Shown here: positions 47,566 through 59,214 of the stretch, piece by piece
Numbering within the stretch: position 1 is the stretch's first letter
Layout: each line of letters opens with the position of its first letter
Source of the DNA: Paratinospora sagittata
Taxonomy: Eukaryota; Streptophyta; Magnoliopsida; Ranunculales; Menispermaceae
DNA: 64,000 bases
Reading direction: 5' to 3'
Assembly: GCA_035771175.1 (NCBI GenBank)
Contig: CM069595.1
Location: 4,816,094-4,880,093, forward strand
Translations under genes and position numbers: made by a program
The notes under the pieces: model-generated
What the model saw: the letters and a program-made list of their open reading frames with translations, nothing else
Told to the model about the DNA's origin: nothing
Database searches by the model: none

Positions 47566-49025
47566 TCAAACATAAGCGTTAGGGTTTGCCAAGAGGTAAG
47601 CTTCCACAGCTTTGTACATGGCCATCAGCCCAATTTTAGCAACCTTCATATCATCCTCTGTAACATTGACGTCATCGTATGCATGGTAGGTTGCATCAAC
47701 TTTCAACGTACATCCTCGCCCAATTGTCGGCTCAACCTTGATCTCGTACTCTGCAGCACTGTATAGCTTTCCCTTACGCCCTCCTTCAAGCAACCAATAC
47801 TTGAACACAAAATTCTCTTCATCTAGCACGTCAATTCGGTCCAAAGTGTAATTGAAAGGTATTACTGCACATTATTTGCAAAAACACCAATTCAACGAAT
47901 ATAGTAAGAATATGTTTGACTACACCTTTATATTCATTAAATTATGCATTTCAAATGTATAGAACAAACGTAAAAGTGTAGTTGCATCAATCTTTAGAAA
48001 CTACTTGATCAAGAAACTATAGATATTTTTAGGTAAAGGCCTAATAATCATGTATATAAAAAATGCAACTTTAATACTACACATTATTAAATTGTTTTTT
48101 GAAGAAATGAAGCATAAATATTTTAATGATAAAAAAAAAACATAACAAAGAATAGCAGGGGTACTTGAGATACAAACAAAAGTAAAAATAAAAATACAAT
48201 CAACGTCAACAAAACCACTACATGTTGGACCATGAATTGCCTAAATTAGCTAGAAACCCCATGACCTAAATGTTGGACTATGAATTGCCTAAATTAGAAT
48301 TATGGAGCTATGCTAAGATTCTTGATTTGTTTAGGATAGTACGTTGTAACAATGTGAGTTAGTATATAAACTTTTGTATATTAGGGTTTTGATTAAAAAT
48401 GAAAAATGGAAAGAGAGCCAGAGAGAGAGAGAGAGATAGTGAGCTTCTGTTGTAAATATCAATTTGACATTGGAAATTGGACCTAAAAGTTTCCCCGAAC
48501 CAAGAAAAAGATATCGTCTCTTTTAGTTTCTTTTTTCATGTATGTGTGTACTGTGTATGCTTTGTGATTACCAATTTAGTTATCGGTATAGGCCTACAAA
48601 GAATAGCTCTAGCACATTAAAAAAAAAATATTAATTTAACTATAAAAAAATGTAATTACAATACAATTATATATTTATGTTCATTGAATGTATATAATTT
48701 ACACATGTCAAAATGTGTAATAAATGATCTAATAAACATTAAAAATATAATTACACTGTAGTTGTATTTTTTCTACAGTTAAATTAACATTGCCTCAAAA
48801 AATAAAAAAAAAATAAAAAATAAACACAAATAAAGGTTGCTTACGATTAGAGAATTCAGTGCGCTTAAAGCGTCCCGTTGCTTCATCTCCTGATAGTGTG
48901 ATTCCTGTAATAATCTGAGGGATCAACTTAGGAACAAGATTGTGTGAGTCTATAACACCTGCCTTGAACATTCGAGAGGCTGACACGGGAGAGACGATGT
49001 CTACGTTGAAGGTTTTCAAAACCAT
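47566..49025 (-). CDS. Bet v 1/PR-10 family protein, copy 1
   Basis: Two exons, 49025-48845 and 47864-47566, joined in phase 1 (AATC/GTAAG, GTGCAG/TA), giving 159 residues, the usual PR-10 length. The single intron at about codon 61 is the family's conserved position. Recognisable blocks are FNVDIVSPVSASRMFKAGV at the N-terminus, NLIPFNYTLDRIDVLDEENF across the junction, and GLMAMYKAVEAYLLANPNAYV at the C-terminus. The family folds into a hydrophobic cavity that binds plant hormones, flavonoids or alkaloid precursors. The glycine-rich loop is altered: LSGDEATGR where copy 2 has EGDGGVGS. The intron contains a 48-bp tandem duplication and a MITE-like segment. Head-to-tail with copy 2 (1.8 kb apart), so a tandem duplicate. 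Confidence 0.9.
48223..48318. repeat. Direct 48-bp repeat in the PR-10 copy 1 intron
   Basis: A tgttggaccatgaattgcct stretch at 48223 is repeated 48 bases later at 48271 with one change (tggacta). The second copy leads into a TATA-like and GA-repeat region (to about 48450) that could be a solo-LTR remnant; no clean ends were found. Confidence 0.6.
48628..48791. mobile_element. MITE-like inverted-repeat segment in the PR-10 intron
   Basis: The left end (ttaatttaactataaaaaaatg) is mirrored on the right (tttttctacagttaaattaa). The interior ttgaatgtatataatttacac and aataaatgatctaataaac is shared with segments at 52954-53116 and 57136-57225. I infer a dispersed MITE family. No target duplication was fixed. 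Confidence 0.5.
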
Positions 49026-49156
49026 CTTAGTATGTAAATGTGTCCCTTTGATCTTTAATAATTACCAAAGAAGAATAACAAGATGAAAGAAATTAAGAAA
49101 AGAGAAGAGCTGGAGGTGGTTCCTGTCTATGAGAGAAACAAGAGGCTGATTGATGC

Positions 49157-49164
49157 TTTATATA
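49157..49164 (-). promoter_or_regulatory. TATA box of PR-10 copy 1
   Basis: On the minus strand TATATAAA lies 131 bases upstream of the start codon, a plausible distance for a leader of about 100 bases. Confidence 0.5.
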
Positions 49165-50099
49165 AGAGATGATCTGAAGAAGAAGTACGTACGTACACTT
49201 GCAATTATATAATTTTTTTTTGGAAACCCAGGGGCACTTCCAATTGTTAACCTTGCACGGCTTTGTTGGACATGCCGGCCCGTTGGATTTTTGTAATACA
49301 AGTAAAGCACCGTATGAGAATTGAGAGACGCGTACCTCCGTTGAAACATAAGAGTAAGTTTGGTTAATTAAATTCATAATGCATGCATAATTCGATCGTT
49401 AATAAAGAAGGTAGATAGAAATGACTTTTAATAAGAAGAGAGAGCGAGGAGGGAACCTAGGTGAAGGTATTATTTTGTATCTTTGGAGTAAATGATCACT
49501 TAATTATACATATTCTGAAGGAATAATTAATCACTATAAAAATTAACTATAAGATTTTAGCTACAAGTGAACATCTATCACTATATACAAATTAGGACAT
49601 ATATAACTACATATTCAAATTTTAGCTCAACTCCCTTGTATTAACTTTTTTGTTATTAAATGGAATAATATTTATCTTAAAAAAATTCCCAACCCAAGTT
49701 AATATTTATCTTAACGGTATTTGGTTACAGGGCTTAGATTGAGAATAACCTGATGACCAACCCATCAAATTTGTTTAATGAGAGAAATAAAACAAACAAA
49801 AGAAATTTGAAACCTGATGATCAACACATATATATTTGTTTTTTTGCATATTCCGTTATTAGCACGTGACTTATAGTGTACGCTGGATTCCCTCGCGAGT
49901 TACGTACTAAATATTTAGATATACGAAAGCATCAAATGTAGCTAATGAGTTATGTGCTAAAATGTGTAGGAATTAATGAATAGCATATATAATCAATCAC
50001 CTGTCCAACCAAATTCTCAACCCAACCCAACCTAACCTGTCTGTGCACTCTAATTTTGTTGCCGTTCAAAAAATATTATTAATGACATTAATGATTTAT

Positions 50100-50300
50100 T
50101 TTCTTTTCCACCCTCTTGGAATATTAGAGGAGCTGCTTCGGCTTATTGGGGTGTGATTGCTTTTGCCGTGGTGTGGAGCATTTGGAACTTGGAAGGAAAG
50201 AAGCAAAGAGGATTTTTAAGGGTAAAAGTTACAGCCCAACTTGCATTTGGGAATCTTCTCTTATTGGGCTATGTACCGAGTCTCATCATGTAATTTGTCT
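50100..50300 (+). mobile_element. LINE remnant (reverse-transcriptase C-terminal region)
   Basis: Reading with one frameshift gives FAVVWSIWNLE followed by KEAKRIFKGKS. This resembles the W-x-I-W-x-E-R-N-x-R-I-F block near the end of plant LINE ORF2 zinc-binding regions. It is short and decayed. Confidence 0.4.
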
Positions 50301-50454
50301 CTTTGTGCACCTTCGGTGCATTTATGTTGTATGACTCAAAGTGACGAAGTAATAAAAATACTTGTAGTAGTTTAAAGATATATATTAAATTTGATTGACT
50401 CTTTAATCTTTTTTATTACCAATAATTACTCAACTATAAAAGTAAATTGAAGTG

Positions 50455-50545
50455 AACAAGGGCTTGTCCTAATAGTTTGACATCCGATGATTAAGGTGGG
50501 AGGTTCAAACCCTCATCTCTCCTTATATACAAGTAAATGGGAATA
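50455..50545 (+). mobile_element. Possible SINE relic
   Basis: A gggcttgtcctaatagtttgac stretch is followed by gaggttcaaaccctcatctc, resembling A and B boxes of a tRNA-derived SINE. Ends are not defined. Confidence 0.3.
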
Positions 50546-50860
50546 TGTTTCTTCGGCAATTGAAGTGGGAACTATACCATGACTATTGGTTCCATGGTTC
50601 ACACTCTAAGCCTCATATGTTCTTTGTCGTATTACTCTGGGTCCTAACTTTGTGTCAGATTCTCAGAGCCATGACCATCTACTAGTGTCAAATATATTAT
50701 ATATATGAAAGCATTTCTAACAAATACATCTCATAAGTAGAAATGCACCATAGTACACCAAACGTAATTAAGGTTCTAGATGGTAATTATTACATCACCA
50801 GATCAGATCAGATGAGATGAACAAAGGAAGGCTTGGAATTGCATAATTTTGGAGATAAAA

Positions 50861-51863
50861 TTAGAGATAGGAATCAGGATTGGCCAAGAGGTAGGCTTCC
50901 ACGGCCTTGTACATGCCGGTGAGCCCCTGTTTCCCCACATTGATCTCTTCTTCCTTGAAATCTGTTTCGTTGTAGGCATGATATTGTCCCGTCATCTTGC
51001 AAATGCAACCACCCTCGCTTGTTGGCTCGAACCGCACCTCGTAGCTAGCTGCACTGTACATCTTCCCCAGTAGCCCACCGTCCAGCATCGTGTACTTGTA
51101 CACGTAATTCTCTTCGTCTTGCACGTCCACTCTGTCTGTCACGTACCTGAATGGTATCACTGCACACCACCACCCAATCTAACATCAGTATATATAACCT
51201 TTATTTTCAATCGATTTTCAACAAAAACGGATCTTGTTAACTCGTCTTAATCAGAGTTTAAGTATATCATATTTATATTTTTAAAACCCTTCTCTACTAG
51301 CATAGATATTAGCCTCAACTTAAACATTTTAGGGCCCAACAATTCTACTCCAAATAGTAATCTAGAACATTTCATGTTCGACCAAAAAAAATTTAATTAC
51401 TCATCACGATTACACTTGGCGTGATCTATAGTAGATCACTTGATTGATTGTCCTTTGTTCGACTACCTTTGGGTCAGATGTGGGGATTTACTCTAGAAAG
51501 TCTTGTTATTAAGAACTGTCTACCCATACTGAATATTATCTTCTCTTACTACAAAAAAATAAAAAATAAAAAATAAAAAATGGGAACATGTAATTTAAAA
51601 AGTTTCCCATAAAAATATGAGGAGTCTATGATAACTAGGAGAGAATTTGGTTTGGTTATATATATAGAAAAATCCTTACGATCGGTGAAATCAGTGCGCT
51701 TGACGCTTCCAACACCTCCATCTCCTTCAAGTAGGGTGGTTCCTGTGACGACCTCAGGGATCAATTTAAGCACAAGGTTGTGGGCATCTACGATCCCGGC
51801 TTTGAACATTCTAGCGGCAGAAACCGGCGACACGAACTCGGCGTTGAACCCCTTTAGAACCAT
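50861..51863 (-). CDS. Bet v 1/PR-10 family protein, copy 2
   Basis: Two exons, 51863-51680 and 51159-50861, joined in phase 1 (GATC/GTAAG, GTGCAG/TG), giving 160 residues. I start at the ATG of MVLKGFNAEF because the frame upstream has no ATG and copy 1 starts at the matching residue. The glycine-rich loop is intact (EGDGGVGSVKRTDF, about 45-58), unlike copy 1. Other family blocks are LIPFRYVTDRVDVQDEENYV and GLTGMYKAVEAYLLANPDSYL. It probably binds small hydrophobic ligands in the cytosol. PR-10 genes are often stress-induced; W-box-like TTGACT occurs upstream near 52164. The intron is 520 bases, about half that of copy 1. Confidence 0.92.
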
Positions 51864-52011
51864 CTCCTCTGAACCCAAAAACCCAACTTCAAAATTAAGC
51901 TTAAAGAAAAAATTAATGGTATGATCACTGGTAAAAAAACGCTTGATTTGATTTTTTGGAGATCTCAGAATGAGTTGCAGAGAGTTGGGGACGGCAAATA
52001 ATTATATATAG

Positions 52012-52020
52012 AGGGAAGAA
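52012..52020 (-). promoter_or_regulatory. TATA box of PR-10 copy 2
   Basis: On the minus strand TATATATAA lies about 150 bases upstream of the start codon. Confidence 0.45.
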
Positions 52021-52953
52021 AGACTTACTATATTGTGATGCGTATCTCAGCTCAGTGTTCTTGTGTTGACGAGACCGAAAGATGAGAGTCGCGACTGCGT
52101 TTTAATTGGTTCATTCCACCAATTTTGAAAATTCCAAACCCAGGTTTGAATTCACAGCTTGTTGACTTCCAAGCCAGCTGTGAGGCACAGCTGAATTGTT
52201 TTTGAGCCAAACGCAAACGACATTTGCGTATATATTTGTTTATTTATTTGATTGCCGCCTGCTTTTTTATTGTCGCGTTTTGAACAAATTGTACAAATGA
52301 TCAATAATAAATAAAAATGGTGGTCACTGGTGACAACATGACGAGAGAGTAGTTGGATAGCATCTTATCTTCAACCTGCAGAAAGAAATTTCATAAAAGA
52401 AATGTTTGGAAAATTTATATAAAATAATAATAACTTTCAAACGAAATTATGCATTCATTATTACGGGTGAGAATTACCATATAATTATCAGAGGAAGAAA
52501 TTATAGCCGATATTAGTATTTCTTGAAAATTAAAGGTGATGAGAGTGCTGCACTGCGCCTCAACAGCATTTCACATTAAAAAAAAAGGTAACAAAAGTAT
52601 GGTGCAACTTTCGTCCACTAATTTGTTCTCTGATGTGTTCACCTAATCAAATTTGTATATCAATTATGAACAAGTTCATTACATTATTCCCCCCAAACAA
52701 AAAACATAAAAAAAATATATATATATAATTATACATATTTATTCATTAAATGTGTGTGTTATACATATTTTAAGGTATATAATAAATAATTTAATAAATA
52801 TTAACCTAAGTTAAATTCTCAAATTCATTATCACAAAGATCTTTTAGAATAAAACCCATGCCTGGACCCAAAAAAGATTAAGTGATGACAGTATTTGTAT
52901 TAGATGAGATAAAAGCCAGCTCAAATTTGAACAACCAATGTACATTGCAAAAA

Positions 52954-53116
52954 ATGCTATTTTAATTACAAAAAAATACAACCACATATAAGACTATACT
53001 TTATTACTCATTAGATCATTTGTTACATACATTGAAATGTGTAAATTAAAACACATATAATGAACATGAAGGTCTACTTGCACATTTAATTGCATTTTTG
53101 TAAGTTAAAATAACAT
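52954..53116. mobile_element. MITE-like element between PR-10 copy 2 and the SSB gene
   Basis: Left terminus atgctattttaattacaaaa and right terminus ttttgtaagttaaaataaca are imperfect inverted repeats. The interior shares gatcatttgttacat and gtgtaaattaaaacacat-type stretches with 48628-48791 and 57136-57225. Confidence 0.5.
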
Positions 53117-53556
53117 TTTTCATTTGGCATTCTTCAGTAATGTAAGGCAAGCCTCACCTATAAGAATACAATATTATATGATCTTTTGCAGAATCAAACA
53201 TACTATAACACAGATCAAATGTGATGAGCAACAAATCAGGGGATAGTTCTGACATATAGTGACCATATCCCCTTTTTCATTTAGTGAAAATTGATAGTGA
53301 GAACGCACAATTTAGCCTAGTGAGGCCAAAAGCATCATCTTTCCTTGGCCAACTCCAAAAAACCAACACCAAAATATTCAAACATATATTTCTAAGAAAG
53401 ATTTTGATTTTAGGCAAACTTCCCTACACAAAAATGGTTCGCTGGTTAAGTACTCATTTTCTCTGACTATAGCAATCCATCCTCTGCAAGGAAGAGATAA
53501 GTGATTTCAGATTAGGCAGAATGGTAAAGAATGCAGTACAACATCAAGTGTACTGA

Positions 53557-56419
53557 CTAGTAATAATGATCAGATGAGACTAGCTTACTTAGATCATCCA
53601 GAGAAATATTTGCAGTGCTTTCTCCTGTTCTTATTAAACGAACCTTTCCTACAGAGACAAAAGGTATAAAATTTATAACTCTGTTGAAAATACCAAGGAT
53701 ATGTGATAATATCTGAGTTTCTAAGCGATGTAATATGAGTGTCAAGTGTCAATATAAGTAAGCATTATCTTCGACATAAAATCCAAAGACTCAGATCATT
53801 CTCGAGTTCTGGCTGTTATGGTCATGAAAATGATATGATTTCACAATTCAATTTCATCTTCTTTTTTTTTTTTTTTTTTTTTTTTTTTTGAGACGAAACA
53901 AATAGACAATATATTAACCCAATAATAGTCATACAAGAGAGAACCGGCAGTACTCAAAATGACAAAAATCTCTTCCTGCATACAAAATCGAAATTACTCC
54001 CCACAACCATAGACCCTACAATATTTGATTCCTCCCCAAAACTATAAACAATCAACCCAGTTCCTACTCCAATCCATGACAGAAAAACCTGCAGCGAACT
54101 TCGATGCTACCACCCAATTGCAAGCAGTCCAAAGAGTGTCTTCCCAAATCCTCGACCAGTCCATCGGAAGCTCTTAAAATACCCTCCTATTTCTTTCCAA
54201 CCAGACTGTCCAAAGAGTAGCAAAACCTGCTATTTTCAATATATCCCTTTCCTTTCTTGACAGACTAGTAATATGATCCAAGGACATACACTCCTCACAG
54301 TTTGAAGGAATACAGAACATTCCATTCAAATAGATTACCCAGTTTTCCCACAATCTTCTAACAAAAAGGCAAGAGATGAACAAGTGATCATTAGATTCAC
54401 TGTCCTGCATGCATAGTACACATATATGTGGAGAGATACAGTGATCATTGACTCACTGTCCTGCATGCATCATATACATATATGTGGAGAGATGCATAGA
54501 ACATCATAGAATGAGTGAAGCAGATGGGACTATTTAGGAGCTCTCCACCAAGGAACTCTTTAATTTGTTCTCAAAAAAAAAAAAAAAAAAAGGATGGATA
54601 CTAAGCTATCTAATACCTCGTATATTAAGGCAAGACCACACAATGGAATGGGTATTAGAATCATAGCATCATTTAATGGCTCAATGTTTTATTATTTATT
54701 AATAAGACAATCAAGAAAACAAACTTAAACTGAAACCCAATTTATGCTGAACTGTCTCTTTAAACACAGTAGCTCCCAAGCTTGGAGAAGGAGGAGGGTT
54801 ATGTTAGGTAGCTCACAGTCAACGTAATACTTTGTTAGATCAATTATGACATGAATCTACTAAATCATACTATGCAAAGGGCTAGGATGTCCCCGATATA
54901 AGAGTCGACTTAGCTCTTGATCGAGCAAAGTGGAAGAAGCGGATTCATGTATCTGACATCATGTAATTGGGAAAAGGCACAGTTGAGTTGAGTTGTCTCT
55001 TACTTTCTAATTCATTAAACTTAATCTAAATAAGCACCCTAGACTTACCGATGTGCATGTATATCTTCAAGTTAAACATCTTTCCTATCAAATTGAGTAC
55101 CTTGTCTTAACTGCTTGGAATTACCTACATGAATCTTGTTCCACTTTGTCTAGGCATCTCTTTCATCAATTAACTAGCTGCCAAGTCCTTCCCACTGCTT
55201 AAACTTTATTCAAATTTGTTTTCCTCTTGTACTCTTAAGTCTCAATACCTCTTGCTTTCACCATCTCACTACTATCAACCTATAATCTTAAAGCAAAGAT
55301 TCATGTTTGGTTTGTTTGTGCACTCAAATATGTCAGTAAGACATACTTGACAATTGAGTAAAGAACACAAAACTGCAGAATCAACATTGGATTAAGAAGT
55401 TATTTACAAAAGAAGGAAACAAAAAACCTTGGATAAAAGGAGACAAAATGAACATATAAACATACCATCACGACGCACACAAATCTCAGGCACATTTTTC
55501 ACTTCACCGTTGATACTGTCATTGTATACTCTAGTTTCAATGTCTCCCTCAACAAAAACTGGAGAGCTGAACAACCAAAGAATACCAATATAAAGAAAAC
55601 ATTATCCAAATGATCAAATCCATAACAATCCAAGCAGAAAAAGAAGTAAGCTAACTTATTGAATATACATGAAAAAAAAAGAAAGAACAAATACTCTTTA
55701 ACTAACTGTTGAACAGCATAAGCCCCAAGCTGTTCGTTATGAACCGCAATGCGGTGCCACTGAGCTGGTTTGGGCAAGTTTTCTGCACCCAAAATTCTTT
55801 GGTCATACATGCCACCAGTCCCAACAGTAAAAATTGTCACTGTCTTCCCATTTCTCAATATTTTTTGAACTGGGGCTTGCCCAATTTTGCCACAAATAAA
55901 TGCCTACATTTAGAACAAAAAACATAATCAAAGTTAATAATGGTAATAACTCAATTAAAAAAAAAACATATATTCACAATTCAGGACAAACGGTGAACAC
56001 CTTATGTACACCTCTAAACCCCCAACCTCTTCTGGGATCTACACCTTGTGGTTCTAAATCTTTCTTCGTTGTGATGAAGTCAACATCTTCCACGTCTAAA
56101 ACGTTGTCTCCATCATTTCCATCACTGTTGTCGAATGAAGCATTGGAATACCAAACTTTTGAATTTCTTTGGAGACCCACTACTGATATTTACATTAAAA
56201 AAGACACCCAGTTATCAAATAAAGCTTCGGTCCTTAAATATATAGTATGAAGTGTAAAACAGAAACATGGATATATTAAAAGGGCAAAAAAGAGTGTTAC
56301 TGATAAAGAACAGAGTTTAGAGAAAGCAAAGCAAACAAATTACCGAGTGAAGAAGAGATTGTTTGGGGGTGATTAGATACCCTTAAACACTTTAAAACTC
56401 TGGCAGTAAGCGAGCTCAT
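53557..56419 (-). CDS. MTSSB: Organellar single-stranded DNA-binding protein (mtSSB)
   Basis: Five exons on the minus strand: 56419-56344, 56182-56001, 55903-55695, 55566-55466, 53648-53557, all GT-AG, giving 219 residues. The first about 35 residues are rich in S, R, L and K without acidic residues, fitting a mitochondrial presequence. The OB-fold core carries bacterial-type SSB blocks: FICGKIGQAPVQKILRNGKT, VTIFTVGTGGMYD, QWHRIAVHNEQLG and SPVFVEGDIETRVYND, ending VPEICVRRDGKVRLI. This matches remembered Arabidopsis At4g11060. The protein would coat single-stranded organellar DNA during replication and repair. Intron 4 (1.8 kb) is swollen by a LINE fragment. Confidence 0.93.
53862..54420 (-). 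mobile_element. 5'-truncated LINE with poly(A) tail in SSB intron 4
   Basis: A T run at 53862-53889 is the poly(A) tail on the minus strand. Upstream, the minus strand encodes SNDHLFISCLFVRRLWENWV and LWTVWLERNRRVF, the zinc-binding C-terminal region of plant LINE reverse transcriptase. It ends after about 560 bases, so it is a short 5'-truncated insertion in the sense orientation of the host gene. Confidence 0.75.
54384..54497. repeat. 57-bp tandem duplication at the LINE border
   Basis: The stretch starting gtgatcattagattcactg (54384) is repeated from 54441 with a few changes (gtgatcattgactcactg). It includes atatatgtggagagat in both. The first copy overlaps the truncated end of the LINE, so the duplication followed the insertion. 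Confidence 0.75.
54880..55000 (+). mobile_element. LINE 3' tail relic in SSB intron 4
   Basis: A gatcgagcaaagtggaagaagcg stretch followed by gattcatgtatctgac translates to a basic W-K-K-R-I-H-V-S-D tail, the end of a LINE reverse-transcriptase frame. It is antisense to the SSB gene. Same family as the relics at 480-945 and 10830-11160. Confidence 0.5.
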
Positions 56420-57439
56420 GTTTCTTTTCTGATCCCAGTAGATTAAGAAATTGGAGTTTGAGAGGGGAAGTTGAGTTCAAGGGAAGAAGAAGAAGGGTTT
56501 CAAGGTTTCAGGTTTTTAACCGTGATTCTGTGAGAGAAGAAGCTCTTTTGTGGTCGTGGATCGTGCTCTTCCATCAAAATGTTCGAACAAAAGCCCAAGT
56601 GAAAATGTGAATCGAAAGATATGGGCTTTGGATTGTCATTTATATATCTTTGGCCCAACGTTAGTTTAATTAACTGAGCCCAAGATGGACCTCTATGAGG
56701 TGGAGATGGGCTGTCAAGGTGCTTTTTGGTTCCTAATTCTAGTTTCTCATCCACACAGTAACTGCAAGAAAAATAATGAGTCCCCTAAGTTGGTACACCC
56801 AACTAAGTTTCTAAGATCATCCTAGCTAAATATATTGAGTGGCTCTAGGATGATATGTGGGACTTGGTATTAGGAGTACATTAGCTGAATTTATCAGTGT
56901 CTCCTTAGCATCTCCCTAATTGTAAAATGTAACTAATGTGATAGACTTAGTTGGTGTACTCCCAACTCCAAGTTCTTATGATAGACTTAGTTGGTGTCTC
57001 TATGATGGTTCAAGGAGCTTAGTGTTGAAAGTATATGACCTGATTTTATTAGCCCGGTACCCTCATCATTTTCCATGTAATAGAATATATATACAGAATT
57101 TCAACAGAAAAACAAAAAAAGAATATATATACAGAATGCTATTTAACTATAAAAATGTACAACAACATGTATACTTATTAGATCCTTTGTTACATATAAT
57201 AAGATGTGTAAAATATACACATCCACTAAACATGAGAATAATGCTAAGTTGATTGGAGTGTAAGATTGCAGTAACATTTATGAATAGTATGCGTGAGCTA
57301 ACTCAAGACATTAGGAATTTTGAAAAAAAGAGAGAGATAAAGAACAAGGTTAATTTCATACAATGATTTTAACTTTCCACACTACATTTGCAATTTTTTC
57401 CTTTTTTTGTTTAAATTATTGTATTGGTGGCTATCTTTT
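56420..57439. other. SSB 5' flank and intergenic DNA
   Basis: No gene. Contains two copies of tgatagacttagttggtgt (56938 and 56978) and, near 57136-57225, a degraded member of the MITE-like family seen at 48628 and 52954. Confidence 0.5.
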
Positions 57440-58462
57440 TTTTTTCGATTTTTGCAATGCTTGTCAGTTTGGCAAATCTCACAAGTTACCTTATGCAAGA
57501 TCTTCCAAAAGAGCATCTATACCACTTGAGTTATATGGGGACCTGCTCCATTACCTCTCATGATGGATTCAAATACTATTTTCATTTTCTAGATGACTGC
57601 ACTAGATATAATTGGGGTTTATCCTCTAAAGTTGAAATCTGATGCACTTAATGTGTTTACTATGTTCAAGACAATGGTAGAAAATAAGTTCTCTACTAGG
57701 ATGAGGTGTCTCAAGTCTGGGGTGGAGAATATAGGCGTTTTGCACAATTCTTGGCTGAAAGTGGAATTGAATTCATTCATTCGTGTCCCTATGAGCATGA
57801 ACAAAATGGACGTGCTGAGCGGAAGCATCGTCATATTACTGAAATGACTCTTACTTTACTTGCACAAGCTGAGTTACCTATGAAATTTTGGTGGGAAGCT
57901 ATACAAACAAGTGTTACTTTGATTAACTCTCTTCCAACTCCTGTTCTACACAATGCCTCTCCTTTACAGGTATTACATGGTCATTTTCTATATTATAATT
58001 TCTTTATGGTGTTTGGTTGCTCTTGCTTTCCATGTCTAAGGCCATATCAACGTCATAAATTTCAGTTTCATTCGGTTGAATGTGTCTTTTTGGGCTATAG
58101 TTTGTCTCAGTCCGAGTGGACGAATTTATATGTCCAGTAATGTGGTGTTTAATGGAGTTTTTCCCTACATATCATTATTCTCTTCTTTACCTTCACCAAC
58201 CTTATCCAAGGCTCCTCACTCTGTAGTCACTTTACCCATGCTAGCCCTCACCAATGCCAATGTTTCTTCACCTGATATTATCTCTTCACCTGATATTGCT
58301 TCCCTTCCTCCTACCTCCCCTGTGCTAGACTTTGTTCAAAATCAGTCGATTGACTCTTCACTTACACCTGCTTCTACCTCATCACAACATATACCTTCAC
58401 ACCCTGATCCTCCAATTTTCCCTTGTCATCCAATGCAATCTAGAGCCAAAGATGGTATATTC
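57440..58462 (+). pseudogene. Copia A: decayed Copia polyprotein fragment (integrase region)
   Basis: Reading across frameshifts, the plus strand gives CNACQFGKSHKLPYARSSKR (the end of the GAG-pre-integrase zinc region), then HFLDDCTRYNWG-like, EQNGRAERKHRHITEMTLTL and FWWEAIQTSVTLINSLPTP (integrase core), VFGCSCFPCLRPYQRHKFQF and CVFLGYS (post-core), and finally a proline-rich spacer ending SRAKDGIF. At least two frameshifts break it. It is cut at 58462 by the left LTR of Copia B. Confidence 0.8.
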
Positions 58463-58784
58463 TGTTGATTATTTGGCTTGTCCTATTCGTGGGCGTTTAT
58501 GTCATTTTATTATGAAGTTAGTATTTGAAGCAAACCCTAATTTCTATTAGTGTTTGAGTTGAACAAAACCTCTCATTATTATAAATACCCTATTACTGTA
58601 TTTTGAGGGTATGAGAGTTTTAAAGCATATTTTGTACTCTCCTTTTGGAATTCCCCAATTAGTGATTCTCATCTCCCGTGGAGTAGGCGGAGTTTTGCCG
58701 AACCACGTAAATCTTTGCGTTCTTGTTTCCAATATTTACTTTTGCATTCGATTGGTTTGATATTCGATTCCGCTGCGCACAACA
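58463..58784 (+). repeat. Copia B 5' LTR (322 bp)
   Basis: It begins TGTTG and ends CAACA, the expected inverted LTR termini, and interrupts the Copia A frame. It contains a tataaatacc promoter-like box near 58580. The primer-binding site starts four bases after its end. Confidence 0.75.
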
Positions 58785-58787
58785 AAT

Positions 58788-58799
58788 TGGTATCAGAGC
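58788..58799 (+). other. Primer-binding site of Copia B (initiator tRNA-Met)
   Basis: TGGTATCAGAGC is complementary to the 3' end of plant initiator tRNA-Met. It follows the LTR after three bases (aat). Confidence 0.85.
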
Positions 58800-59214
58800 T
58801 TTGGGTTCTGAAATTGGATTCGAAGAACGATTTGAAGAAGAAGAACGTTCTTGACGACGGGTTGTATCGCCGTGGTAAGAAACAAAAGATCACGTTTAAC
58901 TTTTGTTTTTCGTTTTAACGTTATTACTGTTTTGGGCGTTGAAATTGAAAAAAAAAAAATTAAAATAACGTGATTTTTTTTATGTGAACCGTGAAGAAGA
59001 ACTTGATTCTTCAAGTTTTTTTTTTTGGTCTTTTTGCATAAAAGACAAATTTTTTGTGGCTGAACGTGGAGTTTTTTGAAACAAAAATTTTCACTTTAGT
59101 TGTGATTATTTTATCACAAAATCGATTGGTTTCTTGATCTTCAAATTGGACCGTGAGCAATTTTGGCGTGTTTGTTTTTGCTCAACGTGAATCTGGTTCT
59201 TTGAAAAATTGAAG

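Noticed and set aside
50849..51073. Plus-strand frame opposite PR-10 copy 2
   Set aside because: Antisense shadow of the conserved second exon of the PR-10 gene.
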